Source of the DNA: CADEDV01 sp964596345
GTDB taxonomy: Bacteria > Bacteroidota > Bacteroidia > Chitinophagales > Chitinophagaceae
Assembly: GCA_964596345.1 (NCBI GenBank)
Contig: CAZQSZ010000007.1
Coordinates: 62,001-126,000, forward strand
Length of the DNA stretch: 64,000 nucleotides
Reading direction: 5' to 3'
In this document: piece by piece, positions 1 to 7,309 of the stretch
Layout of the letters: each line of letters opens with the position of its first letter
Numbering within the stretch: the stretch's first letter is position 1
Notes under the pieces: generated by a model
What the model saw: the letters and a program-made list of their open reading frames with translations, nothing else
Told to the model about the DNA's origin: nothing
Databases searched by the model: none
Position numbers and translations under genes: made by a program

Positions 1-798
1 TTTGTTGTAGCGTTCAAAAGCTCTTTTGCGGTTGGCTGTTTCCAATACGTATTTATATTTTCCGGCAGGTAAGTCAACCGTTGTAACCGTGGGCTGTGCC
101 TGGACGGGTGCCTGCGTCGGTTGTACCGGTATACTATCTGCGGGAACAATAGTTGTTTCGGGAACGATAACAGTTTGCGGCGAATTGGTATCTGCTGCTG
201 AAGCAGCCACGGTAGTGTTTTTATCAGCAAAACGTTTGGAGATCGTGTAACCACCCCACACAGCGAGCCCGGCACCCGCCACAATCAAAAATGCCAGCAC
301 CGGTTTTCTCCATTTGGCAGGGGCTGGCCTGGGTGCGATCATCGGGTTATAATTATTGAATGACTCTTCATTTGCCGCAACAGGTGCATTGGTTTTTTCT
401 TTAGCGGGAAGATCTTTCAGTTTTTCGGTCAGTAAGGTACCGGGTGTAAATTCATATTGTCCTGACCTTATTTTTACAATACTGCCAATGCCTTCCAGCA
501 TAAAGGGCTTACCAATATTCAGGAATTGCTGGGCCAGCTCCAGGAAGGAATCCAGGTCGGCAGCTGCCAGGGCTTTCATTTTGCCCGACTGGGCCGAAAT
601 GTAACTGATGAGTTCGACTGATTCTTTGGTGGCGGGATTGCTTTCAAAGGTAATCCCTTCTGCAACGGCCGGTTTTTGTTGCTTACCCGGTTCCGGGTCA
701 ATATTAACAGCAGGATCGAGCAAAAAACTGCCTATTCCGCGAAGATCGAGTCTTTTGGTACTGTATAAGTACTGGGCAAGTAATGGTGCAAGTTTCAA
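1..798 (-). CDS. HU-CCDC81 / SPOR-type membrane protein, 3' end cut by window edge
   Basis: An open frame of 266 codons runs off the left edge. It starts at a TTG (798); upstream in frame there is a stop and no ATG, and the protein then opens with KLAPLLAQYLYSTKRL, the usual opening of Bacteroidota HU-CCDC81 proteins. Layout: HU-like segment (about 1-55), a second HU-like segment (60-120, with LEGIGSI), a basic/proline linker, one transmembrane helix (166-186), a Thr/Pro/Val-rich periplasmic linker (195-240), and the beginning of a SPOR-like domain (KYKYVLETANRKRAF) at the break. The family is thought to sit in the inner membrane with a cytoplasmic DNA- or protein-binding head and a peptidoglycan-binding SPOR tail; the exact role is not established. 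It is divergent from the small membrane gene at 885. The family call is from recognition of the N-terminus and architecture. Confidence 0.75.
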   Translation of the reverse strand, partial: MKLAPLLAQYLYSTKRLDLRGIGSFLLDPAVNIDPEPGKQQKPAVAEGITFESNPATKESVELISYISAQSGKMKALAAADLDSFLELAQQFLNIGKPFMLEGIGSIVKIRSGQYEFTPGTLLTEKLKDLPAKEKTNAPVAANEESFNNYNPMIAPRPAPAKWRKPVLAFLIVAGAGLAVWGGYTISKRFADKNTTVAASAADTNSPQTVIVPETTIVPADSIPVQPTQAPVQAQPTVTTVDLPAGKYKYVLETANRKRAFERYNK

Positions 799-868
799 AT
801 CATGGATATTAGATGACTAAGATATACAATTTGCTCCGCCGAAGCAAGCGATGTATTGCCGGGGCGGT

Positions 869-876
869 TAATTTTG
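869..876 (+). promoter_or_regulatory. -7 promoter box TAATTTTG before the 885 gene
   Basis: A perfect match to the Bacteroidota -7 consensus TAnnTTTG ends 8 nt before the ATG at 885. It lies inside a longer upstream reading of the same frame (from 813), which supports the downstream start. No clear -33 TTG is found at the usual 19-21 nt spacing. Confidence 0.4.
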
Positions 877-884
877 CGGCCATT

Positions 885-1217
885 ATGCTGAACCCCGAAG
901 AACAAGGATTTGTAGAATACTGGAGGGCCAACCGGCTACGGCGCAAAAAGGTCTTTCGACAACTGGCTTTGGGACTCCCGCTGGGAGTTATCCTGGCCGT
1001 GGGTATATTTGCCAACTTTTTTTCCGGCTGGTATAAAAAAGCGGAGATGGTACGCAATAAAGAAATTGCGCAGCACCAGTCTTCGCTGCTGTTAGTGCTG
1101 CTGGTGGCTGTATTGCTGATCGTTGTTTTTATTGTCATCTTCAGTGTGCGCCACAAATGGGATATTAATGAACAGCGGTACCGGGAACTGCTCAGCAGGG
1201 AAGGAATACCGGAGTAA
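885..1217 (+). CDS. Small membrane protein, two TM helices, unknown function
   Basis: Predicted 110-residue protein beginning MLNPEEQGFVEYW. It has a basic amphipathic N-terminal stretch (RLRRKKVFRQ, 16-25), a first membrane helix at about 28-48, a polar segment, a second membrane helix at about 67-88 and a charged C-terminal tail. The frame is open from 813, but the ATG at 885 is preferred because a TAnnTTTG box lies at 869-876. I do not recognise a named family; short two-TM proteins of this form are common next to HU-CCDC81 genes in related genomes as far as I recall. It is divergent from the gene at 1-798. Confidence 0.7.
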   Translation: MLNPEEQGFVEYWRANRLRRKKVFRQLALGLPLGVILAVGIFANFFSGWYKKAEMVRNKEIAQHQSSLLLVLLVAVLLIVVFIVIFSVRHKWDINEQRYRELLSREGIPE

Positions 1218-1296
1218 GTTTTTATAAACTGTGCAGCGCTTCGGCCCTGCCGGTTGTCATAGCAAACAATCAACCTCTATTTTAAGTAAAACGTAC

Positions 1297-1779
1297 ATGA
1301 AAAAAATCTTGTTTCTTCTGAGTCTTTCCGTAGTTGTTATTAGTTTTCAAGGTTGTATCAAAAGTGCGGTCACTGCTCCCTGTACGGACAAAACCCCGGC
1401 CAGCGAATTACCGGTGATGCAGGCCTACGCCAGTACGAATGGCTATTCTATGTCCACCCATCCCAGCGGGATGCTTTACCAGGTGGTGAATAGCGGCAGC
1501 GGACCGATCCCTTTATCTACATCCAAAGTGTTTGTGAAATATACCGGCAGGCTGGTGTCCAGCAATGCCATTTTTGACCAGCAAACCAACGCTGCAAATA
1601 CAGGGTTTACGGTAAGCCAGCTGATACCGGCCTGGCAACTGGGCCTGGAGCTGATCGCTAAAGGCGGAACGATCCGCCTGATCGTCCCTTCTTCACTGGC
1701 TTACGGATGCAATGGTTACGGAACGATACCCGGCAATTCTGTTTTATTTTTTGAGATTGAACTGGTCGATGTCCAGTAA
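1297..1779 (+). CDS. FKBP-type peptidyl-prolyl cis-trans isomerase lipoprotein
   Basis: 160-residue protein with a lipoprotein signal peptide (MKKILFLLSLSVVVISFQGC, acylated Cys19), placing it in the periplasm or on the outer membrane. The FKBP fold follows from about residue 60: VKYTGRL, then FD, then AWQLGLELIAKGG, a SLAYG loop and the terminal strand FFEIELVDV. The family catalyses proline cis-trans isomerisation during folding of exported proteins. The frame extends upstream to 1231, but only the ATG at 1297 gives the signal peptide. A strong hairpin terminator follows at 1813-1840, so the gene is probably monocistronic. Confidence 0.88.
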   Translation: MKKILFLLSLSVVVISFQGCIKSAVTAPCTDKTPASELPVMQAYASTNGYSMSTHPSGMLYQVVNSGSGPIPLSTSKVFVKYTGRLVSSNAIFDQQTNAANTGFTVSQLIPAWQLGLELIAKGGTIRLIVPSSLAYGCNGYGTIPGNSVLFFEIELVDVQ

Positions 1780-1812
1780 TCTATACAGCTGAAGCTATCT
1801 GCTTGCTTTAGG

Positions 1813-1840
1813 CCCCGGTTTTTATTAACCGGGGTTTTTT
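1813..1840 (+). terminator. Rho-independent terminator after the FKBP gene
   Basis: 8-bp stem CCCCGGTT / AACCGGGG with loop TTTATT, followed by six T residues. Confidence 0.85.
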
Positions 1841-1877
1841 ATTGTATCACAACGCAGCTTTAGCAGTTCAGGAATTG

Positions 1878-1885
1878 TATTTTTG
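1878..1885 (+). promoter_or_regulatory. -7 promoter box TATTTTTG at the serine ammonia-lyase start
   Basis: Perfect TAnnTTTG match whose last three bases are the TTG at 1883. If it is used, transcription would begin around 1890 and the TTG at 1901 becomes the likelier initiation codon. Confidence 0.4.
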
Positions 1886-3328
1886 GAAAAACATTATCAC
1901 TTGTCATACGAAGCCATTTCTGTGTTTGATATGCTGAAGATCGGGGTGGGTCCTTCCAGTTCGCATACTTTAGGTCCCTGGCGGGCGGCACAACGGTTCC
2001 TGCAATCCATTTCCACCGGTAATAATTTATACAATGTTGCTGCTGTCCGGGTGCTGCTGTATGGTTCATTGGCCAAAACCGGACATGGGCACGGAACGGA
2101 TATTGCTGTACAGTTAGGATTAAGCGGTGATGATCCCGTTACGTTTGAAGTGGCGAATATTCATGCCAAGATCAGCGATATCTATAACATGAAAAAGATA
2201 GTGTTGTCCGATTTGCATGAAGTGGAATTCAACCCTGCAGAAGATATTGAATTCTTATTCACCGAAACATTACCCTATCATCCCAATGCGCTGACATTTT
2301 TAGCCACGATGAAGAATGGGGATTCCATCGCTGAGACTTATTATTCCGTCGGTGGCGGGTTTGTGGTGAAAGAAGGAGAGGGATCATCAGCCGGTCAGCA
2401 ACTGCAATTACCTTTTCCTGTCAATACCGCTGATGATTTGTTACACTGGTGTATCAAAACCGGCTTAGCGATTCATGATGTGGTATTAGAAAATGAGAAT
2501 GCCTGGCGACCTGAAGCGACCACCCGTGAAGGCGTACTCAGGATCTGGCAGGTGATGAAAGAATGTATTTACCGCGGCTGTCATGCCGAAGGAATGTTGC
2601 CGGGCGGCCTGCAGGTTAAAAGAAGAGCTGCGGCTTTAAATAAAAAATTGATCAATAACCGTTCTTATAACGATGCTGAAAGCTGGATACAGGCTATCCG
2701 GCAGGGCGGTAGTGACTTCAAGTATATACTGGATTGGGTCAGTTGTTTTGCCTTAGCCGTGAATGAAGAGAATGCTTCTTTCGGAAGAGTGGTTACTGCA
2801 CCAACCAATGGTGCTGCCGGTGTGATCCCGGCCGTATTACAATATTATGTGGTGTTCTGCGATGGAAATAACGAAGAGAAGATCACTAATTTCTTATTGA
2901 CAGCGTCAGAGATCGGCAGCATCTTTAAGAAAGGTGCCACTATCTCTGCAGCGATGGGTGGATGCCAGGCAGAGATCGGTGTATCATCAGCCATGGCAGC
3001 GGCGGCCTTAACAGAATGTATGGGCGGCACCCAGCGGCAATCGATGATGGCGGCTGAAATTGCCATGGAACATCATTTGGGGCTGACCTGCGACCCGATT
3101 GCAGGATTGGTACAGGTACCCTGCATTGAAAGAAATACAATGGGTGCTATTAAAGCAATCACAGCTTCACAACTGGCTTTACAAAGTTCACCTGATTATG
3201 CCAAGGTTTCGCTGGACAGTGTGATCAAAACCATGTGGGATACGGCCCTTGATATGAACAGCAAGTATAAGGAAACAGCAGACGGCGGGTTAGCCGTCAA
3301 TGTGCCGCTGAGTTTGCCGGAATGTTAA
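1883..3328 (+). CDS. sdaA: L-serine ammonia-lyase (single-chain, iron-sulfur)
   Basis: 481-residue one-chain serine dehydratase converting L-serine to pyruvate and ammonia in the cytosol. The N-terminal domain opens ISVFDMLKIGVGPSSSHTLG, the family signature. The C-terminal catalytic domain carries the cluster cysteines Cys361 (GGCQAE), Cys403 (LTCDP) and Cys414 (VPCIERN). The last residue of the protein is Cys481 (SLPEC-stop), which matches the C-terminal tail cysteine known to act as fourth ligand of the [4Fe-4S] cluster in single-chain enzymes. The start is uncertain: TTG 1883 overlaps a -7 promoter box, and TTG 1901 (LSYEAISVFD) is an alternative; there is no ATG before residue 17. It runs convergently towards mqnE, with stops nearly touching. 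Confidence 0.93.
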   Translation: MEKHYHLSYEAISVFDMLKIGVGPSSSHTLGPWRAAQRFLQSISTGNNLYNVAAVRVLLYGSLAKTGHGHGTDIAVQLGLSGDDPVTFEVANIHAKISDIYNMKKIVLSDLHEVEFNPAEDIEFLFTETLPYHPNALTFLATMKNGDSIAETYYSVGGGFVVKEGEGSSAGQQLQLPFPVNTADDLLHWCIKTGLAIHDVVLENENAWRPEATTREGVLRIWQVMKECIYRGCHAEGMLPGGLQVKRRAAALNKKLINNRSYNDAESWIQAIRQGGSDFKYILDWVSCFALAVNEENASFGRVVTAPTNGAAGVIPAVLQYYVVFCDGNNEEKITNFLLTASEIGSIFKKGATISAAMGGCQAEIGVSSAMAAAALTECMGGTQRQSMMAAEIAMEHHLGLTCDPIAGLVQVPCIERNTMGAIKAITASQLALQSSPDYAKVSLDSVIKTMWDTALDMNSKYKETADGGLAVNVPLSLPEC

Positions 3329-4470
3329 TTCAATTCTGCATTCACTTCTTTTATATCAATCAAACTATAATCGTTGATCACATTATAGAGTGTTCCCCTT
3401 TCCACCGGTTTGCGTTTAGCCTGTTTGATCAGGGTTACCAGTTCAGCGGTATTCATTGAAGGATTTTGTTCTTCGGAACCAGCCATGCTGTAGATCTTCG
3501 TGGTATCATCAATGGTGCCGTCAATATCATCCACGCCAAAAGAAAGAGAGAGTTGTGCATTTTGTCTTCCCAGCATCGGCCAGTAGGCTTTCAGGTGTGG
3601 GAAATTATCTAAATAGATACGGGCAATAGCATACATTTTCATATCTTCCACCACGGAACTTTCCGGCACATCACTCATATCATTATCCTTGTTGCGGAAT
3701 TTCAGCGGGATAAACGTGTTGAAACCTTTGGTGCGGTCCTGTAATTCCCGCAATCTTCTCATATGATCCACCCGGTGTTCGAATTGCTCAATATGACCAT
3801 AGAGCATGGTGGCATTGGAGTGCAGGCCCAGTTTATGCGCCGCTTCATGGATAGCTAACCAGCCATCGGCATCCACTTTGTCGGCACATATTTTTTCTCT
3901 TATTTCCGGGTGAAATATTTCGGCTCCGCCACCGGGGATGCTGTCCAACCCGGCTTCGATGAGGAATTTCAATCCTTCTTCAGCAGACATCTTTGCCTTG
4001 CGGAACATATAATCATATTCCACGGCTGTAAAGGCTTTGATGTGCAGATCGGGGCGATGTGCTTTGATGGCTTTTAATAAGTCAGCAAAGAATGGCAGGT
4101 CCATTTTCGGATGCACACCGCCAACGATATGTACTTCTGTGACCGGTTTACCATCGTATTTCTTCACCATGTGCAGCATCTGGTCGATGCTGAGTTCCCA
4201 GCCTTCCTCTCTTTTTGCATAGAGCTTGCTGTAAGAGCAGAAATTGCAGCTGAATACACAGACATTGGTGGGTTCAATATGAAAATTGCGGTTGAAATAA
4301 GTAGTGTCTCCATGCAGTTTTTCCCGGATGCTGTTGGCCAGTGAGCCGACAAAACCAAGACTCGCTTTCTCAAATAATAACAAGGCATCCTGGTCGGTGA
4401 TGCGTTGACCGGCTTTTACTTTATCAGCAATGAGTTGAAGGTCGGCGGAGGTATCGGTAGTAGTGATCAT
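3325..4470 (-). CDS. mqnE: Aminofutalosine synthase MqnE (radical SAM, menaquinone pathway)
   Basis: 381 residues from the ATG at 4470 (the frame is open further, but the upstream stretch does not look coding). The radical-SAM motif is Cys71-x3-Cys75-x2-Cys78 (CVFSCNFC). MqnE-like motifs follow: HIVGGVHP, LDSIPGGGAEIFHPEIR and ATMLYGH, then HMRRLRELQD and FNTFIPLKF. The enzyme joins SAM-derived adenosyl to the enolpyruvyl-benzoate precursor to give aminofutalosine, so this organism likely makes menaquinone by the futalosine route. The related MqnC differs in the ATMLYGH region, which favours MqnE. It is divergent from the nucleoside transporter at 4639 across 168 bp; no other mqn genes are in the window. 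It overlaps the end of sdaA by 4 bp. Confidence 0.88.
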   Translation of the reverse strand: MITTTDTSADLQLIADKVKAGQRITDQDALLLFEKASLGFVGSLANSIREKLHGDTTYFNRNFHIEPTNVCVFSCNFCSYSKLYAKREEGWELSIDQMLHMVKKYDGKPVTEVHIVGGVHPKMDLPFFADLLKAIKAHRPDLHIKAFTAVEYDYMFRKAKMSAEEGLKFLIEAGLDSIPGGGAEIFHPEIREKICADKVDADGWLAIHEAAHKLGLHSNATMLYGHIEQFEHRVDHMRRLRELQDRTKGFNTFIPLKFRNKDNDMSDVPESSVVEDMKMYAIARIYLDNFPHLKAYWPMLGRQNAQLSLSFGVDDIDGTIDDTTKIYSMAGSEEQNPSMNTAELVTLIKQAKRKPVERGTLYNVINDYSLIDIKEVNAELN

Positions 4471-4638
4471 AAGTGAGCAACAATTAACTGCTGGCAAAGT
4501 TACGACTCCGGGAGATAAAGTGATGAGATGAAGGGAGAAGCTGTTGCGGCACAACTTGTTTTTGCAATACTGACGACTGCGTTTCAAAACCCTAAAATCC
4601 TTATCTTCCCCGTCGATTACAAATCCAAAAACTGCGAT

Positions 4639-5904
4639 ATGAATTTAAAGTACAGGCTCACCGGTTTAAGCTTTTTACAATTCTTCGTTTGGGGTATCTG
4701 GCTTATTTCTCTGGGTGGCTATATGTTTGCCAATTTCAATAATCCGGTGGATCCTTCGCTGGGCTCCAAAGTGGGCAATACCTATGGCACGATGGGCTGG
4801 GCCTCGTTGTTCATGCCGGCACTGATGGGTATCCTGGCAGACAAATATATCAGGGCCGAGATCGTATTGGGGATTTGCCATATCATCGGCGGAGCAGGAT
4901 TGTATTATGCCAGTACTGTTACCAATGCAGCCGATATGTACTGGGCCATCTTCTTTGTAAGTTGTTTTTATATGCCTACCATCGGGCTGAGTAATACGGT
5001 TTCTTATTCCTTGCTGAGCAAGAGCAACCTCGATGTACAAAAATCATTTGCGCCGATCCGGGTGTGGGGGACAGTTGGTTTTATCGTGGCAGAATGGGCT
5101 GTGGATCTGCTGGGCTGGACACAGAACAACAACCAGTTCTATTTTGCAGCGGTGGCAGGGGTTTGTACCGGCTTGTACTGTTTTACGCTGCCAAGAGTGG
5201 AAGTAAGTACATCAACAGAAAAAAAATCTTTTGCCACCCGTCTCGGGCTGGATGCTTTCCAGTTATTCAGGACATCAATGATGGCGAAGTTTTTCTTATT
5301 CGCCATGTTCCTCGGTGCTGCTTTGCAGATCACCAATATGTTTGGTAATCCTTTTCTCGGGGACTTTGGAAAAGTACCGGAGTATGCAGATAGTTTTGCC
5401 GTGAAGCACAGCAATATTTTAATTTCCTTATCACAGATATCAGAATGCCTTTTTATCCTGGCGATCCCCTTCTTTCTGAAACGTTTTGGTATCAAACAGG
5501 TGATGCTGATCAGTATGATTGCCTGGGTACTTCGTTTTGGCTTATTTGGCGTGGGTAACCCCGGTTCAGGTTTTTCATTGCTTATCCTATCCATGATTGT
5601 TTACGGTATGGCATTTGATTTCTTTAATATTTCCGGTTCCTTGTTTGTAGATCGGGAAGCGAAACCCGGTATCCGGGCCAGTGCACAGGGTTTATTCATG
5701 TTAATGACCAACGGGCTGGGTGCTATTCTTGGTGGAATCTTTGCAGGCCGGATCGTTGACCATTTTACAGATGCTGCCGGTGTTAAAGACTGGCCGAATA
5801 TCTGGTTCAGTTTTGCCGGCTATGCGTTGGTGATCGCTGTGTTGTTCCTGCTGCTGTTCAAATACAAGCACAATCCAAAAGAAATGGAAACAGTGACACA
5901 TTGA
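4639..5904 (+). CDS. Nucleoside:H+ symporter-like MFS permease (NupG type)
   Basis: 421 residues from the ATG at 4639 (MNLKYRLTGLSFLQFFVWG); the frame extends to 4528 but that part has no membrane character. About twelve hydrophobic helices span the chain. The opening LQFFVWGIWLISLGGYM, the NTYGTMGWASLFMPALMGILAD segment around residue 55 and FAPIRVWGTVGFI around 140 are typical of the NHS (nucleoside:H+ symporter) branch of the major facilitator superfamily. It likely imports nucleosides. A shared bidirectional hairpin (5933-5958) separates it from thioredoxin. Specificity is inferred from family only. Confidence 0.82.
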   Translation: MNLKYRLTGLSFLQFFVWGIWLISLGGYMFANFNNPVDPSLGSKVGNTYGTMGWASLFMPALMGILADKYIRAEIVLGICHIIGGAGLYYASTVTNAADMYWAIFFVSCFYMPTIGLSNTVSYSLLSKSNLDVQKSFAPIRVWGTVGFIVAEWAVDLLGWTQNNNQFYFAAVAGVCTGLYCFTLPRVEVSTSTEKKSFATRLGLDAFQLFRTSMMAKFFLFAMFLGAALQITNMFGNPFLGDFGKVPEYADSFAVKHSNILISLSQISECLFILAIPFFLKRFGIKQVMLISMIAWVLRFGLFGVGNPGSGFSLLILSMIVYGMAFDFFNISGSLFVDREAKPGIRASAQGLFMLMTNGLGAILGGIFAGRIVDHFTDAAGVKDWPNIWFSFAGYALVIAVLFLLLFKYKHNPKEMETVTH

Positions 5905-5932
5905 TAGAAGACCCGCATCGGTACTACATAAA

Positions 5933-5958
5933 AAAACCCATTCTTACGAATGGGTTTT
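5933..5958. terminator. Bidirectional terminator between the nucleoside permease and trxA
   Basis: 11-bp stem AAAACCCATTC / GAATGGGTTTT with loop TTAC, flanked by A and T runs so it can serve both convergent genes. Confidence 0.8.
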
Positions 5959-5978
5959 CAATTTTATAACAGCAAAGC

Positions 5979-6296
5979 TTAGATATGCGCTTCAATTTTC
6001 TTAACAAAGTTTCCTTTAGGTTGTGCACCTACTAATTTGTCAACCACCTGTCCGCCTTTGATGAAAAGGATCGCCGGGATAGAAGTGATGCCATAGTTCA
6101 TAGACACCTGCGGGTTGTTGTCCACGTTCACTTTACCGATATTCACTTTACCATCGTATTCTTTACTCAGTTCTTCAATCACCGGCCCGATTGCACGACA
6201 GGGTCCGCACCATTCTGCCCAGAAATCCACTACGGTCAGTTTTTCAGAAGCCAGTACATCCGACTGGAAATTGGAATCATTGAATTCTTTTGCCAT
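5979..6296 (-). CDS. trxA: Thioredoxin
   Basis: 105-residue thioredoxin from the ATG at 6296. The redox motif WCGPC is at residues 29-33, and the cis-proline loop SIPA, the conserved FIKGG strand and normal length are present. It reduces protein disulfides in the cytosol. Upstream in-frame residues to 6389 are not thioredoxin-like, and a TAAATTTG -7 box lies at 6348-6355, which supports the chosen start and gives a leader of roughly 45 nt. Confidence 0.95.
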   Translation of the reverse strand: MAKEFNDSNFQSDVLASEKLTVVDFWAEWCGPCRAIGPVIEELSKEYDGKVNIGKVNVDNNPQVSMNYGITSIPAILFIKGGQVVDKLVGAQPKGNFVKKIEAHI

Positions 6297-6347
6297 TGTA
6301 TTTACTTTTTTTAATTGTTGTTGTTCTTTATTACAAGAAAGGGATTG

Positions 6348-6355
6348 CAAATTTA
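6348..6355 (-). promoter_or_regulatory. -7 promoter box TAAATTTG of trxA
   Basis: On the minus strand the bases read TAAATTTG, a perfect TAnnTTTG match 52 nt before the trxA ATG. No -33 TTG at ideal spacing is evident. Confidence 0.45.
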
Positions 6356-6495
6356 AGCCCGTTAAGAATAACATGCAGTGATGGCACAAAGTTGTGTAAA
6401 ACTTGACAAAATCTACTGCCTGTTACCTGACATGACTGCTAAAATGTCTTACTTATCAATTCGTTAACAATTTTCGAAAGGCTATGTAAATATCT

Positions 6496-6699
6496 CTATT
6501 TCTTAGTTGCAAATTGAATTTTTACATCTTTAGCGGAAGGAAACATCATTTTTGCCCACCCTTTCATATGTTCTTTTTTGACAGTGTTGTTACAGGCATC
6601 AAAATCCTGTTGACTTAAATCTAACATTCTTTTTTCTGTATGACCCGTGCCATTTTGTTGCATTACCATGAATGTGACTTCTGCTTTAATAACGTTCAT
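6496..6699 (-). CDS. Small AT-rich protein of unknown function
   Basis: 67-residue protein from the ATG at 6699 (MNVIKAEVTFMVMQQ). It is charged, has no signal peptide or membrane helix, and its C-terminal half (EHMKGWAKMMFPSAKDVKIQF) could form a helix and a strand. The start overlaps the last 14 bp of the gene at 6686-7303, so the two are probably translationally coupled. Both genes are visibly richer in A+T than dnaE and trxA on either side. The frame could also start at 6762 (88 aa), but that would overlap far more of the upstream gene. I do not recognise a family. Confidence 0.55.
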   Translation of the reverse strand: MNVIKAEVTFMVMQQNGTGHTEKRMLDLSQQDFDACNNTVKKEHMKGWAKMMFPSAKDVKIQFATKK

Positions 6700-7303
6700 T
6701 CTTGATGTTTTTGTATAAGAAAAAGAAATTATAGATGTCGTTACCAACTTCAACTTTAGCAAAATCTAAAGGTCTTTCCTTTGGCCATTCACCATAATCC
6801 TCAAAATACTTTTTTATCCTTGAATTTAAATCCGTTTTTTTATTTTTTTGTGCATACTTACTTAATTTGGGAATATCCCAATTGGATTCAAAGTTTATTC
6901 TATCTTCAATGTTTATCCATTCAAGGGCTATAAGTATAAATAAATCAATTCCGCTATCACTTTTTTGAGACAAGGTGAAGTCATCCTCTATAATACTCTT
7001 CCAATCTTTTCCGTTTTCGAAATCACCTGTATATTGAAACTTTATTTCTGTTAGAAATAGAGGCAATACTTCTTTTTGCTTTAAAAAGGCCAAATCGACT
7101 CTTTTTTTACCAACCTTAAATTCAGCAAATGCTCTGACATTTTCTAAATTGGAATAAAGGTTATTGTATTGTGATACAATTATATCCCTGATATGCAATT
7201 CTTGTTTTAGGTTCTGGAAATTGTTGTTTACTTCTGATAATTTCAGTTTAAAACTATCAAGGAGGATAATATTTTTTATTCTATTTCGTATCTCGGCTTT
7301 CAT
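6686..7303 (-). CDS. Putative PD-(D/E)XK-fold protein, AT-rich
   Basis: 205-residue protein with no signal peptide. After a helical N-terminus (1-60) comes KRVDLAF (Asp70), a hydrophobic strand, and LTEIKFQ (Glu86-x-Lys88). A D-x15-ExK spacing on adjacent beta strands is the hallmark of restriction-like PD-(D/E)XK nucleases, and the family often carries Gln/Lys near Gln90. The rest is charged with two aromatic-rich strands near the C-terminus (YNFFFLY). It starts 6 nt after the dnaE stop and overlaps the next small gene by 14 bp. Base composition is clearly lower in GC than its neighbours, suggesting acquisition. Nuclease activity is inference; no known restriction or repair gene is adjacent. 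Confidence 0.6.
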   Translation of the reverse strand: MKAEIRNRIKNIILLDSFKLKLSEVNNNFQNLKQELHIRDIIVSQYNNLYSNLENVRAFAEFKVGKKRVDLAFLKQKEVLPLFLTEIKFQYTGDFENGKDWKSIIEDDFTLSQKSDSGIDLFILIALEWINIEDRINFESNWDIPKLSKYAQKNKKTDLNSRIKKYFEDYGEWPKERPLDFAKVEVGNDIYNFFFLYKNIKNERY

Positions 7304-7309
7304 TCTATA

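Noticed and set aside
813..884. Longer N-terminus for the 885 membrane protein
   Set aside because: The extension contains the -7 promoter box and has no domain character; same reasoning applies to frame extensions at rpsO, the 52241 gene and trxA.
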